This document shows, in pieces, positions 15,835 to 25,031 of a DNA stretch of 64,000 nt. Location of the stretch: the NCBI GenBank assembly GCA_002404895.1, contig DHKO01000046.1, forward strand, positions 40,937 through 104,936. Reading direction: 5' to 3'. Position numbers and translations under genes: made by a program. Below the pieces are notes generated by a model that searched no databases, had not been told where the DNA came from, and saw only the letters and a list, made by a program, of their open reading frames with translations. Positions within the stretch are counted from its first letter, which is position 1; each line of letters starts with the position of its first letter. The stretch comes from Treponema sp. UBA4692. Lineage in GTDB: Bacteria > Spirochaetota > Spirochaetia > Treponematales > Treponemataceae.

Positions 15835-18411
15835 ATGATTGACTACAAAAAGCTCCCAGTTTACGAGCAAAAGGAAAAAATTCTTGACTGCCTGAAAACA
15901 AATCAGGTGATTGTTGTGCAAAGCCCGACGGGTTCCGGAAAAACCACGCAGATTCCTGTGATTCTGCACGAGGCAGGATATTCACAGACCGGCGCAATCG
16001 CTGTGACGCAGCCAAGAAGAATCGCCGCGCTGAGCGTCTCCGAGTTTATCGCAAAGCAGCTTCACACAAGCTATCCGGGACTTGTCGGCTACAAAATGCG
16101 GTTCGAGGACAAAACTGACACGACAACAAAAATTAAGATTATGACCGACGGAATTCTGCTTCAGGAGATGAAGCTTGACCCGTGGATGACAAAATACTCA
16201 GTCGTGATGGTTGACGAGGCGCATGAGCGTTCGCTCAACATAGACTTTGTTCTCGGGCTTTTAAAGCGCGTTCTTGCCGCCCGTCCGGACTTTAAAGTGA
16301 TTGTCTCTTCCGCGACTATGAACGCAGAGGCTTTCTCAAAATATTTCAACAACTGCCCGATTGTCTCGATTGACACTGTGACTTTTCCTGTCGCGATGGT
16401 TTACGATCCGCCGATTGGAAAAACAACAACGGCGACATCCGCAGGCTCTGAATATCTTCTTGCAAAAATCGAGAAAGTTGTGGAAAGAGCTCTCGACAAC
16501 GATGACAAAGGCGACATTCTGATTTTTCTTCCAGGAGAAAAAATCATCAAGGACTGCATAAAGCGTCTTTCCTACGCAAGTTTCCGCTCGAAGATTCATC
16601 TTGTGCCGCTTTACGGAAGGCTTTCAAAGGAAGAGCAGGAAAAAGTTTTTGACAACGCGCCTTTCGGACGCAAAAAAGTTGTGGTCTCGACAAACATCGC
16701 CGAGACTTCTGTGACAATCAACGGAATCACAACCGTAATCGACTCCGGGCTTGCAAAACTCAATTTCTACAATCCGAAAACATTCACATCAAGCCTAAAC
16801 GAGACGCCTGTAAGCAAGGCAAGCTCCAACCAGAGACGCGGAAGAGCCGGAAGAACGCAGCCGGGAATCTGCTACAGGCTTTTCAGCCGAAAAGATTTTG
16901 ACTCGCGCCCGGAATACACAACGGAAGAAATCTACAGGACGGACTTGTCGGAAGTTGTCTTGCGCATGAGCGAGCTTGGAATCACGGACTTTGAGAATTT
17001 CGATTTTATCTCCGCGCCGCAAAAAGAGGACATTCAGGGAGCAGTTGAGACTCTCAATATGCTCGGCGCGCTAAACGCGGACAGAACGCTTTCTTCTATC
17101 GGAAAAATGATGGTCGAGTTTCCGCTTGAGCCTAGAATTTCAAGAATCATCGTTGAAAGCATAATGAAATATCCTTCGGTTCTTGAAGAGGCGATAATCT
17201 GCGCCGCTTTTATGAGCACGCACTCGCCTTTCATTCTGCCGCCGGGAGAAGAGACAGATGCAAGAAAAGCACATCACGCGTTCAGAGATGTCCAGGGCGA
17301 TTTTGTGACTTACGTGAAGCTTTTCAGAACTTACCAGTCTATGAAGAACCAGACGAGATTCTGCCAGAACAATTATCTTGACGAAAAAGTAATGGCTGAG
17401 ATTGCGAACATAAAGACGCAGCTTGAAGAGGAAGTTTCAGAGCTTGGAATTCCGATTGAAAACGGCGGAAGCATGGACGACTATCTTTGCTGCATCGCAA
17501 CAGGAATGATTCAGTTTGTGTGCATCCGTGAGGGCCGTGAAAATTATCGCTCGCTAACTGCGGAGCATATTTCAATCCATCCTGGCTCGAATATGTTCAA
17601 GACAGACCCGCTTTTTATCGTGGCAGGCGAAATCGTCAGAACCTCACGGACTTTCGCGATGAGTGTCTCGCCGCTTACAAAAGCGCTTCTTGAAAAAATT
17701 TCTCCGAACCTTGAGGAAAAACTTTACTCGCTGCGCGGAAAAAAAGGCCGCTCGCTCACTGGAAATCTCGAATTCAAGGGAAAGAAATTCGACGACGACA
17801 AGGGAAAACTCTACGGAAGGGACGACGGGCATTTCGGCGGAAAAAAATCAAAGGACAAGAATGAAGACCAGCTTGAAATCGGCGGAGAACTGTTCAACAT
17901 TGAAAAGCAAAAAGGAAAGAAAATTCTTATTCTTCCGCTTGAAAAATTCAGAAACGCGCTTAAAAACGAGCATGACGAGAACAAGATGGCGACTTTCGCT
18001 GGAATCCGCTCGAAAATTCTCCTGAAAGGAACAGGACTTCTCGCAGGCGAAAAACTTGAGCTTGTCTGCAAGGTTGTAAAAAAGCTGAATCTTGAGCCGC
18101 TTCCAGAAAAATCATGGCCGAAAAAAAATTTCGACACCAGCAAGGAAGGCGGATTTGACGAGCTGATTTCTTCGATTGGATGCACGCTCAGAATCATAAA
18201 ATCGAAAAAATCAAAGGATTTCGCGTTCCTCGCATTGTTCACCGACGGAAGAGGCGCTTACTGGTTCAAGGCGAGCAGAGGATTTTCAACTGCGCTCAAT
18301 GAAAGCCTTTCAAGCCTTGAGTCGCTCGCAGATGAAAGCTCATCGCTGAATGTAGACGGAAAAGAGCGGCTTAACGCTGTTTACAGGCTTTTAAACGGAC
18401 TTTACGACTAA
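15835..18411 (+). CDS. hrpA: DEAH-box ATP-dependent RNA helicase, HrpA-like
   Basis: A DExH helicase of 858 residues: Walker A SPTGSGKTT (30-38), DEAH (127-130), SAT motif, QRRGRAGR motif VI, then the HA2 and OB-fold C-terminal domains. The extreme C-terminal region (from about 650) is Lys/Asp-rich and diverges from E. coli HrpA, which is longer (1300 residues); this protein is closer to the HrpB/HrpA short forms. HrpA helps rescue collided ribosomes in E. coli. ATG 15835 has AGGAAAA about 6 nt upstream; a longer TTG start at 15733 has no support. Confidence 0.88.
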   Translation: MIDYKKLPVYEQKEKILDCLKTNQVIVVQSPTGSGKTTQIPVILHEAGYSQTGAIAVTQPRRIAALSVSEFIAKQLHTSYPGLVGYKMRFEDKTDTTTKIKIMTDGILLQEMKLDPWMTKYSVVMVDEAHERSLNIDFVLGLLKRVLAARPDFKVIVSSATMNAEAFSKYFNNCPIVSIDTVTFPVAMVYDPPIGKTTTATSAGSEYLLAKIEKVVERALDNDDKGDILIFLPGEKIIKDCIKRLSYASFRSKIHLVPLYGRLSKEEQEKVFDNAPFGRKKVVVSTNIAETSVTINGITTVIDSGLAKLNFYNPKTFTSSLNETPVSKASSNQRRGRAGRTQPGICYRLFSRKDFDSRPEYTTEEIYRTDLSEVVLRMSELGITDFENFDFISAPQKEDIQGAVETLNMLGALNADRTLSSIGKMMVEFPLEPRISRIIVESIMKYPSVLEEAIICAAFMSTHSPFILPPGEETDARKAHHAFRDVQGDFVTYVKLFRTYQSMKNQTRFCQNNYLDEKVMAEIANIKTQLEEEVSELGIPIENGGSMDDYLCCIATGMIQFVCIREGRENYRSLTAEHISIHPGSNMFKTDPLFIVAGEIVRTSRTFAMSVSPLTKALLEKISPNLEEKLYSLRGKKGRSLTGNLEFKGKKFDDDKGKLYGRDDGHFGGKKSKDKNEDQLEIGGELFNIEKQKGKKILILPLEKFRNALKNEHDENKMATFAGIRSKILLKGTGLLAGEKLELVCKVVKKLNLEPLPEKSWPKKNFDTSKEGGFDELISSIGCTLRIIKSKKSKDFAFLALFTDGRGAYWFKASRGFSTALNESLSSLESLADESSSLNVDGKERLNAVYRLLNGLYD

Positions 18412-18463
18412 GCGACAGCAAGAATAGAACTGAATTTCGGCAAAAATCGCAATTTGAAAAACT

Positions 18464-18501
18464 GAGCCGGAAAATTTAAATTATTTTGAATTTTCCGGCT
18501 C
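18464..18501 (-). terminator. Terminator between convergent hrpA and small gene
   Basis: Perfect 13-bp arms (18464-18476 and 18489-18501) with a 12-nt loop, followed in the minus direction by GTTTTTC. It overlaps the last codons and stop of the gene at 18481 and lies 52 nt after the hrpA stop, so it may work in both directions, although the U-run is only good on the minus strand. Confidence 0.65.
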
Positions 18502-18810
18502 GCCCAGTTTAGGATTCACTTCTTCAGCGCACATGTAAATCTGATTTCTCTCGATTTTATCAAAATAGACAAGATAAGTAACATTTTCATGCTCGATAAT
18601 CTGCCGGTCTGAAAAATCTCCGTCAAGAGCGAAAAGCTCCTTGCGGTTGAAATCGTTCAGAAAAATCGTCCTTGTTCCAAAAACAGAATTTTTCCTGATT
18701 TCTGAAATCTCTTTTTCTGAATTCTTAATCTTTACGGAAGCAAGAGTTGCGGCAGGAAAAAAGACAAGCCCGCTGCACCAGCAAATCATAAAAATTGCAA
18801 ACACGCCCAT
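18481..18810 (-). CDS. Small secreted or membrane-anchored protein of unknown function
   Basis: A 109-residue protein with an N-terminal hydrophobic segment (about 2-22, FAIFMICWCSGLVFFPAATL) that is a signal peptide or anchor, followed by a small alpha/beta region (FGTRTIFLNDF, VTYLVYFDKIE). I do not recognise a family. Its ATG shares one base with the stop of the HEAT-repeat gene (TAATG), so the two are translationally coupled and probably work together. The terminator hairpin overlaps its 3' end. Confidence 0.65.
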   Translation of the reverse strand: MGVFAIFMICWCSGLVFFPAATLASVKIKNSEKEISEIRKNSVFGTRTIFLNDFNRKELFALDGDFSDRQIIEHENVTYLVYFDKIERNQIYMCAEEVNPKLGEPENSK

Positions 18811-20528
18811 TATTTTGCATCCTTATTTTCAGCTGAATTTGAAGACGCTGATTTTGAAGCTCCGTTTTTCTTTGCCGAATCCAACGCTTTTTTTGCATTT
18901 TCCTCGGCTTCGCGCTCCGCGTCTTTTTTTTCAGTCATTTTTTCAACGTCCATTCCAAGAATTTTCGCGGCTTTTATCGCCATCTGATTCTTGGATTTAG
19001 CATTCAAATCGGCTTTTTCCGCAAGTTCTCTCACGGCAGAGTCGCAATTTGAATATCTTCCTTTCGCGTAAATGTCAAGCCCTGTTCCGATTGTCGAAAC
19101 GTCCTTATTTTGAATGTAAAGCAGGCACACGTCTGAAAAAGCGGAATTGTCGTATTTTGCCATGAGCTTTCCAAGCGCGTATCGAAGCTGCTTTCTTCTA
19201 TCGTCTTTTACAGTCTCGGCGGCAAGAGACGCAATCTGCTTTGCACCTTTTTGGTTCTCATTGAGCAACGCAGTCGCAATTTCAAGTTTTGTGTTGTCGC
19301 CTGTCTTTTTGTTTTCAAGCTCGCTAAAAAGATATTCGTCGCCTTTTCCAGTTCCAAGAGAAGCGAGAGCTGAATAGCAGGATTTTTTGACAGACGGCTC
19401 CCTGTCGTTTTTTGCGCGGTAAATCAGATATTCGTCCGCAGAAGCGATTTTCAGCTTTTTCACAGCGTCAATCGCGGCATTTCTTACTTTCAAGTGGCTG
19501 TCTTTCACGCCCTGGACTATCGTCTTTTTTGATTCCGAATCGCTGAAATTTGAAAGAGCCTTTATTGCAGACGCGCGAAGATTCGGGTCTTCGCTTTCAA
19601 AAAGATTCACGAGAACAGGAACAGCATCGTCTTTTCCCATCTCGCCGATTGCCTCCGCGCTGTACTGGCGGACAAATGAATTTTCGTCCTCGTCCTCCGC
19701 AAGCTCCACAAGCTTGTCATAAGTTTCCGCTGCGTGCAGGCTTCCCAAGGCGCGCACAAGGCTTTGACGCTGGGCAAGAGACAAATCCTCGTTGTCAATA
19801 TATTTTGAAAGATAAACAGCCTCGCCCGACCCGCCGACTTTTCCGAGCGTTTCAATCGCGTTCTGAAAATAGCTTTCGTCGTCGCTTTCAAGCAGCTTTT
19901 TCGCCGCCGGAATCGCCTCTTTTGTCTTTACGCTTTGAACATAGGAAAAACACGCGTCAACAACAGATTTTTTTTCATCGTAAGGGTCGTCAAGAATCTC
20001 AACCGCGAAATCTTCAAGGCAAGGATCTTGAATCGCGCTGAAATAACGCAGGATTTTTTCACGGAGAACGTTAGATTTCGTCTCCTGAAACAAATCATAA
20101 ACATCATCTGAAAAACGCACGTCCTTGTCGCGAGTCATTTTGTCCAAAAGCTCGGAGATGTCCTCTTCAAGGCCGAATTTCAGAATGTTAGGATTTTTCT
20201 CGCGGGCCTCGCCGTCCGTGTTGTCCAAATCTTTAACTTTCTTGGAATCAGGTGATTTCGGCCGTTTTGCCGCCGGAATCACAACCTCGTCAAAACTGCT
20301 TTCGCTTTCAGAATCTAGCGATTCCGAATCGAAAGATTTTAAATCTTTCGATTTTGAATCTAGTGATTTTGAATCTAACGATTCCGAATTCTGATAATTC
20401 AAAATCGAATCTGAAACTTTTGAATCTTGAGAATTCAAGCCGGCAGATTCTGATTTTTGATTTTCCTGAGAAAAAGCGTTAAAAGCAAAAAAAAGAGGAA
20501 AAGCAAGAAATATGATTTTTCTTTTCAA
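18810..20528 (-). CDS. Periplasmic HEAT-repeat protein
   Basis: A 572-residue protein with a signal peptide (1-20, ending NAFSQ), then a Ser/Asp/Lys-rich low-complexity region (about 42-80) made of short units like SLDSK and SFDSE, then HEAT/PBS-lyase-like repeats (about 150-440; QYSAEAIGEMGKDDAVPVLVN, RASAIKALSNF, VRNAAIDAVKKL) and a charged Lys/Glu/Ala tail. It is likely a periplasmic protein-binding scaffold. The start is a TTG with CGGAGT about 11 nt upstream; no ATG or GTG is available before the signal peptide. It is followed by the coupled small gene at 18810. Confidence 0.75.
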   Translation of the reverse strand: MKRKIIFLAFPLFFAFNAFSQENQKSESAGLNSQDSKVSDSILNYQNSESLDSKSLDSKSKDLKSFDSESLDSESESSFDEVVIPAAKRPKSPDSKKVKDLDNTDGEAREKNPNILKFGLEEDISELLDKMTRDKDVRFSDDVYDLFQETKSNVLREKILRYFSAIQDPCLEDFAVEILDDPYDEKKSVVDACFSYVQSVKTKEAIPAAKKLLESDDESYFQNAIETLGKVGGSGEAVYLSKYIDNEDLSLAQRQSLVRALGSLHAAETYDKLVELAEDEDENSFVRQYSAEAIGEMGKDDAVPVLVNLFESEDPNLRASAIKALSNFSDSESKKTIVQGVKDSHLKVRNAAIDAVKKLKIASADEYLIYRAKNDREPSVKKSCYSALASLGTGKGDEYLFSELENKKTGDNTKLEIATALLNENQKGAKQIASLAAETVKDDRRKQLRYALGKLMAKYDNSAFSDVCLLYIQNKDVSTIGTGLDIYAKGRYSNCDSAVRELAEKADLNAKSKNQMAIKAAKILGMDVEKMTEKKDAEREAEENAKKALDSAKKNGASKSASSNSAENKDAK

Positions 20529-20589
20529 TTTCGTTTAAACTCCGTTTTGTTTTTTCAGTCCGTATTTTAGCCGTTTTTTCAGTTTTATA

Positions 20590-20755
20590 GAACGTGTTTC
20601 CGCTTTTCGACTGCTTTTCTGCGCTAGGCTATGTAGCCCCAGCCGAAGGCTGTTCTGTAGCGAGGCGCGGGCGAAGCCAAGCTTAGCGGAAGAATGAGCG
20701 GACAGCGAAGGGCGGAACAGCCGGTCCGCGAAGCGGGAAGTGCCCAGTTTTTCAT
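20590..20755. repeat. GC-rich degenerate intergenic repeat, copy B
   Basis: This lies between the HEAT gene start and the tgt stop. It contains hairpins such as CAGCC-GAA-GGCTG and the longer pair GGCTGTTC / GAACAGCC. On the minus strand it reads TTCCGCCCTTCGC..CGCTCATT..TTCCGCTAAGCT, closely matching copy C at 25220-25300 (TTCCGCGCTTCGC..CGCTCATT..TTCCGCTAGGCT). No gene is seen in this 247-nt gap. Confidence 0.45.
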
Positions 20756-20775
20756 TAACATTCAGTTTCAAGTTT

Positions 20776-21945
20776 TTAGTTTCCGGAATTTTTTCCGGCA
20801 TTATTGCCCAAATTCCATCGCCCGGAATGATAGCGTTTCAGAAAATTTGTCCTGTATTCCTCGAAGCGGTTTTCATTTATTGCCGCCCGGATTTTCTTCA
20901 TCATATTGTGGAGAAAATAAAGATTGTGGTAGCTTGCAAGCATGCTTCCCAAAATTTCCTGGCTCTTGAAAAGATGACGGAGATAAGCGCGCGTGTAGTT
21001 CCGGCAGACTTTGCAGTTACATTCAGGGTCAACAGGCGAAAAGTCGCGGGCAAAACGCTCCTGCTTTATCGGAAGATTTCCGTCGTGCGTGAAATAGCTT
21101 CCGTTGCGCGCGTTTCTCGTCGGAAGAACGCAGTCGAACATATCGATTCCAGAATGAACAGCGTCGAGAATGTAGTCCGGCGTTCCGATTCCCATAACGT
21201 ATTTCGCTTTTTCCTTTGGAAGATGATTCACGGTAAAATCCATCATCGAGGCAAAAATTTCAGGCGGCTCGCCCACGCTCAAGCCCCCGATTGCAAGAGC
21301 CGGAAGGTCAAGCTCAGTGACAAAGTCCGCGCTTCGCTTTCTCAGATCCTCAAAAAAGTTTCCCTGGACAATCGGAAGAAGAATTCCTTTGTAGCCGCCC
21401 TCGCGTTTTTTAAGCCATTCCTCTTTCGCGCGTCTAGCCCAGTTCTCAGTGGTCTTCAGCGCATGGAGAGCCTCGCTTTTTTCAACTCCCCAGCCAGTGC
21501 AGACATCAAGCTGCATCTGAATGTCGGAATTGAACTGAGATTGAATATCAACGACTTTCTCCGGCGTGAACATATGGTAGCTTCCGTCGATGTTTGACTG
21601 AAATCTTGCTCCCTCGTCCGTGATTTTTCTAAGCTTTGAAAGGCTCCAGACCTGAAATCCGCCGGAATCCGTAAGAAAATTGCGTTTCCAGTCCGAAAAT
21701 CCGTGAAGCCCGCCAGCCTGCTCGATAATGTCGCTTCCCGGCCGCAGATAAAGATGGTAAGTGTTCGCAAGGATAATCTCAAAGCCGATTTCCTCCAAGT
21801 CATCTTTTGAAACCGCCTTTACAGTCGCGTTTGTTCCGACCGGCATAAAAACAGGCGTCTGCACATCTCCGTGCGGAAGATGAAGAACTCCGGTCCGCGC
21901 TTTTCCGTCAGAGGACTCGTGCTTTATATCAAAAATATTTTCCAT
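20776..21945 (-). CDS. tgt: tRNA-guanine transglycosylase
   Basis: A 389-residue enzyme that swaps guanine 34 for preQ1 in tRNAs with GUN anticodons, the base-exchange step of queuosine synthesis. Visible are the catalytic Asp in LTDSGGFQVWSL, the nucleophile region GIDMFDCVLPTRNARNG, and the zinc site CxCxxC (CNCKVC) with the later His. The length is normal. ATG 21945 is chosen because GGAG lies 7 nt before it; the longer TTG start at 21957 overlaps that ribosome site. Asp-tRNA (GUC anticodon, 36528) in this window would be a substrate. Confidence 0.95.
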   Translation of the reverse strand: MENIFDIKHESSDGKARTGVLHLPHGDVQTPVFMPVGTNATVKAVSKDDLEEIGFEIILANTYHLYLRPGSDIIEQAGGLHGFSDWKRNFLTDSGGFQVWSLSKLRKITDEGARFQSNIDGSYHMFTPEKVVDIQSQFNSDIQMQLDVCTGWGVEKSEALHALKTTENWARRAKEEWLKKREGGYKGILLPIVQGNFFEDLRKRSADFVTELDLPALAIGGLSVGEPPEIFASMMDFTVNHLPKEKAKYVMGIGTPDYILDAVHSGIDMFDCVLPTRNARNGSYFTHDGNLPIKQERFARDFSPVDPECNCKVCRNYTRAYLRHLFKSQEILGSMLASYHNLYFLHNMMKKIRAAINENRFEEYRTNFLKRYHSGRWNLGNNAGKNSGN

Positions 21946-21969
21946 AATTTTCTCCAATTTATTTTTTTG

Positions 21970-22055
21970 ATTTTCTCATCTGCGAGATTTTTTATCTTAA
22001 TTTTCTCATCTGCGAGATTTTTTATCTTAATTTTCTCATTTTACAAGATTTTTTC
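21970..22055. repeat. 30-bp tandem repeat upstream of tgt
   Basis: Two identical 30-bp units (21970-21999 and 22000-22029), each with ATTTTCTCATCTGCGAGA in its first part, are followed by a diverged third copy to about 22055. They fill the gap between the lptF-like stop and tgt. Copy number could vary between strains. Confidence 0.85.
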
Positions 22056-22079
22056 AATTAAAGTCTCTTGCCAAGTTTT

Positions 22080-23156
22080 TCAAGTTCTCGCGTAGCGCAT
22101 AACGACCGCCGCGATTATTATGAACATAAAAACTGGAAACCAGGCACCGGCGAAAGGCGAAATATACTCGAACTTTGCAAGAAGCATTGTAATCATTTGC
22201 GTTACATAAAAGAGAACCGAAGCCGAAATGCACGAGGCAAGGCTTATCAGCATTACATTCTTGCGCGTTTTTCCGCTAAGTCCAATCGACAAAAAAACAA
22301 CAATAAAAACGATAAAAGGAAACGAGAATTTCTTATAGTAAAGCGAAAGCTGCTCAGACGCTGGAAGCCCAGCCTTCAAAAGATGCTCGATATAGATTTT
22401 CGCGGTTTTTGAGTCAACAGTCTCAACGCTCACAACATTGTTCTGAAATGTTTCGGGAGCTTCCGTAAGACGCGAGGAGATTTCTGAATCAACGCGCCCT
22501 GCCTTTATCGTCTCGCCGTCATCATCGGCTTTATATTGAATCGCATTCAACAGATTCCATTTTTCGCCGTCCCATCTTGCCGAATCCGCCCGGATTACCG
22601 AAGAAAGGCTTTTGTCGCTATTTCTAAGCACAATGTAAACGCCTGTCAGCCGCTTTTCCTCATCATTGTAAAATTCCGCCTTATAGACGAGATTTCCGTT
22701 CTCGCTCAAAACAACGATTTTGTCATTGTTAAGAGATTTTTCTTTCTGGAGAACCTCCTCCTGCTCTGCAGTTTTTTTCGCGTAGGTCGGAACAACGACT
22801 TTGTCGTCAAAAAAAAACATCGCAAAGCTCAGGAAAAAAGCGAAAAACAAAAGCGGGCAAGTGAACTTGAAAAGCGAAATTCCCGAGGCAAAAATCGCGA
22901 TGAGCTCGTTGTTCGCGTACAAGTCGCTCAAAGTGTAGGAGACAGCGAAGAGAATCGCAATCGGAGTCGCGTACCAGATTGTCTTGGGAACGTACAAAGC
23001 CATTATCCTGAAAACTTTCGCGCCTGAAACTCCGTTCGATATGAAATTCCAAAGATTCATCATCAAATCGACCATGACGAGAACAAGCGAGAAAAAAACA
23101 ATCGCGCCGACAAAAAGCGGAATCACTTTTCTAAAAAGATACTCGACCATTTTCAT
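22080..23156 (-). CDS. lptF: LptF/LptG-family (YjgP/YjgQ) permease, second copy
   Basis: A 358-residue permease with membrane helices near the N-terminus (about 10-35, 45-75, 90-115) and C-terminus (about 270-355), and a periplasmic beta-jellyroll-like domain between, the LptF/LptG layout. The ATG at 23156 overlaps the preceding gene's stop (ATGA), so the two subunits are translated in equal amounts. In LPS bacteria LptF-LptG-LptB extract lipopolysaccharide from the inner membrane; treponemes studied so far lack typical LPS, so a lipoglycan or other lipid is a more likely substrate. Which copy is F and which is G cannot be told. Confidence 0.82.
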   Translation of the reverse strand: MKMVEYLFRKVIPLFVGAIVFFSLVLVMVDLMMNLWNFISNGVSGAKVFRIMALYVPKTIWYATPIAILFAVSYTLSDLYANNELIAIFASGISLFKFTCPLLFFAFFLSFAMFFFDDKVVVPTYAKKTAEQEEVLQKEKSLNNDKIVVLSENGNLVYKAEFYNDEEKRLTGVYIVLRNSDKSLSSVIRADSARWDGEKWNLLNAIQYKADDDGETIKAGRVDSEISSRLTEAPETFQNNVVSVETVDSKTAKIYIEHLLKAGLPASEQLSLYYKKFSFPFIVFIVVFLSIGLSGKTRKNVMLISLASCISASVLFYVTQMITMLLAKFEYISPFAGAWFPVFMFIIIAAVVMRYART

Positions 23157-24565
23157 TTTCGGATTAGTCTCCAGTAAAAAACAAGCCCGGAAAATCCAAT
23201 CAGAAGATTCGGCGCCCACATTATTGAAATGCCGTACATTCCGCTGCGCGAGCTGAAAATCTGCCCCACGATGCTCATCGCCCAGTAAAAAACGGAGATA
23301 AAAAGCCCGATTATCAAGCCGATTGTCTGCCCGTTGTGCTTTCCGAAAATCAGCGCGAGCGGAAGAGCCAGAAGCGCGAAGAAAATCGAGCCGAACGGAA
23401 CAGAAAATTTCTTCGCCATTTCAAGACGGTAGCGGTTCATCGTTTTCTTGGTCGTGCCGTCGCTTTGCTTCAAGATTCCAATCTGCTTGGCAAGGTCGTA
23501 AGAAGTCATCTCGCGCGGAGAAACGCCTTTATTATTATGGAAAAAAGTTGACTCGAAAATATTCAGTTCCATATCTTTCGACATCATAACGTCGTAGTCA
23601 TTTTTCTTGTTCGGGTCGAAAATCAAAACCGAAGCGTCCGTCATCAAGAGATTCATCAGAACGCCCGGCTTTGAAGCCTTTCTCACTTTTGAGCTGTCCG
23701 CGACAATTATCCGCTGCTTTCCGTCAGTGTCAGTGTCGAAAAAAATCATGTCGCTCACATTCTCTCCCGAAACCTGCCCGATTACCAAAGTCTTGTCGTT
23801 CGTTCTCTTTATTGAATTTGACTCAAGCTCCACCGCCGGGTTTGAAGTCAAAATCGAGCGGTAAAGCTTGTTGTAGTTCAGAGTCCCGAGCGGAAGAAGA
23901 TAGTCGTTCACAAAAAACGAGACAACTGAAATCAAAAGACCGACAACGAGAACAGGAACAAGAATCAGCCTGTAGCTCTGCCCCGACGCGCGCAAAATCA
24001 GAAATTCGTTGTCGGAAGCAAGGCGGCCGAGGCACATCAAAAAGCCGACAAGCGTCGCGAAAGGCGCAGACTGCGCAATAACCATCGGAAGCGAGTAAGC
24101 AATCAGCCGCGCAACGTCCATCACAGGAACACGTTTTTTAAGAATATTCTCAGCGACAAGCAAAATCTGGTTCACAAAAAAAACCATGAAAAAAAACAGG
24201 AACGCCACAAAAAAATACAGAAAAAGCTCTTTCATCAAGTAGCGGACAAGAACGTGCCTGTTGATTCCAGAAGGCTCCCGCATGGAGAATTCAAGACGGC
24301 CTGCAGCGCGCCGAAATCCCAATCTTCTGAAAATCCGCGAAAGAAAAAGCGAAGCCGAATTCAAAAGATTAAAAGAAGAAATTTTCTTCCAGGCGGATTT
24401 TAAAGCCTCAAAAACGATTTTAAAAACTCCGCTCCGCCGCAAAATGCGGAAGCAGCGTTTTACAGCCGCGCAAATTTTCCGTATATTCTTGTGAATCCGC
24501 CCAGCCAGATATTTTTCTTTCAGAGATTTTCTCAGCTCAGCGGCTTTTTCCAATAATTTTCTCAA
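23153..24565 (-). CDS. lptG: LptF/LptG-family permease with basic N-terminal extension
   Basis: The second permease of the pair. The core (helices about 105-130, 155-185, 200-225, and four near the C-terminus, ending GFSGLVFYWRLIRK) is typical, but it is preceded by about 95 very Lys/Arg-rich, helical residues absent from standard LptF/LptG. The start is uncertain. TTG 24565 has AAGGG 10 nt upstream and begins 14 nt after the dut stop. ATG 24634 or TTG 24637 would overlap dut by more than 50 nt. The MREPSG Met further in would give a family-sized protein. Confidence 0.78.
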   Translation of the reverse strand: MRKLLEKAAELRKSLKEKYLAGRIHKNIRKICAAVKRCFRILRRSGVFKIVFEALKSAWKKISSFNLLNSASLFLSRIFRRLGFRRAAGRLEFSMREPSGINRHVLVRYLMKELFLYFFVAFLFFFMVFFVNQILLVAENILKKRVPVMDVARLIAYSLPMVIAQSAPFATLVGFLMCLGRLASDNEFLILRASGQSYRLILVPVLVVGLLISVVSFFVNDYLLPLGTLNYNKLYRSILTSNPAVELESNSIKRTNDKTLVIGQVSGENVSDMIFFDTDTDGKQRIIVADSSKVRKASKPGVLMNLLMTDASVLIFDPNKKNDYDVMMSKDMELNIFESTFFHNNKGVSPREMTSYDLAKQIGILKQSDGTTKKTMNRYRLEMAKKFSVPFGSIFFALLALPLALIFGKHNGQTIGLIIGLFISVFYWAMSIVGQIFSSRSGMYGISIMWAPNLLIGFSGLVFYWRLIRK

Positions 24566-24578
24566 TTGCTTCTTGCCC

Positions 24579-25019
24579 TTATTTTCCAGTCGAGCCGAAT
24601 CCTTTTTCTCCCCTTTCGGTCTCGTCAAGAGCATCAACTTTCACAAAAATCCCCTGAGTAACAGGAGCCACGACAAGCTGGGCAATCCGCTCGCCATTTT
24701 TTATCACAAAATCGTCTTTTCCAAGATTTATCAGGATAACTTTTATTTCGCCGCGGTAATCGCTGTCAATCGTGCCGGGCGTGTTCAAAACTGTAACGCC
24801 GTTTTTCGCGGCAAGCCCCGAGCGCGGACGCACCTGAACTTCAAAGCCTTCAGGAATTGCAATTCTCACTCCTGTCGGAATCAGCGCACGCTCTCCAGCC
24901 TTCAAAACAAAATCTTCATTTAAAAAAGCGCAAATATCGCAGCCGGCCGCCCCCGCAGTCTGATAAGCAGGAATTTTCGCGCCGTCTTCTGTAGTAATCT
25001 TAATCTCGCAAGTTTCCAT
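24579..25019 (-). CDS. dut: dUTP diphosphatase
   Basis: A 146-residue trimeric dUTPase that converts dUTP to dUMP and diphosphate. The five motifs are visible: AAGCDICA, RPRSGLA, the substrate loop GVTVLNTPGTIDSDYRGE, GERIAQLVV, and the C-terminal arm ERGEKGFGSTG. ATG 25019 gives the family length; a longer frame upstream (to 25130) is excluded because TATAAT lies 6 nt before this ATG. First gene of a unit with the lptG/lptF-like pair. Confidence 0.96.
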   Translation of the reverse strand: METCEIKITTEDGAKIPAYQTAGAAGCDICAFLNEDFVLKAGERALIPTGVRIAIPEGFEVQVRPRSGLAAKNGVTVLNTPGTIDSDYRGEIKVILINLGKDDFVIKNGERIAQLVVAPVTQGIFVKVDALDETERGEKGFGSTGK

Positions 25020-25025
25020 AAAAAT

Positions 25026-25031
25026 ATTATA
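25026..25031 (-). promoter_or_regulatory. TATAAT -10 box of dut
   Basis: A perfect TATAAT followed by 6 nt and the ATG at 25019; weak -35. Predicted leaderless start. Confidence 0.5.

Noticed and set aside
20740..21597. 285-codon frame antisense to tgt
   Set aside because: It lies opposite a fully conserved enzyme and there is no start signal; the frame is a by-product of the codon use on the other strand.
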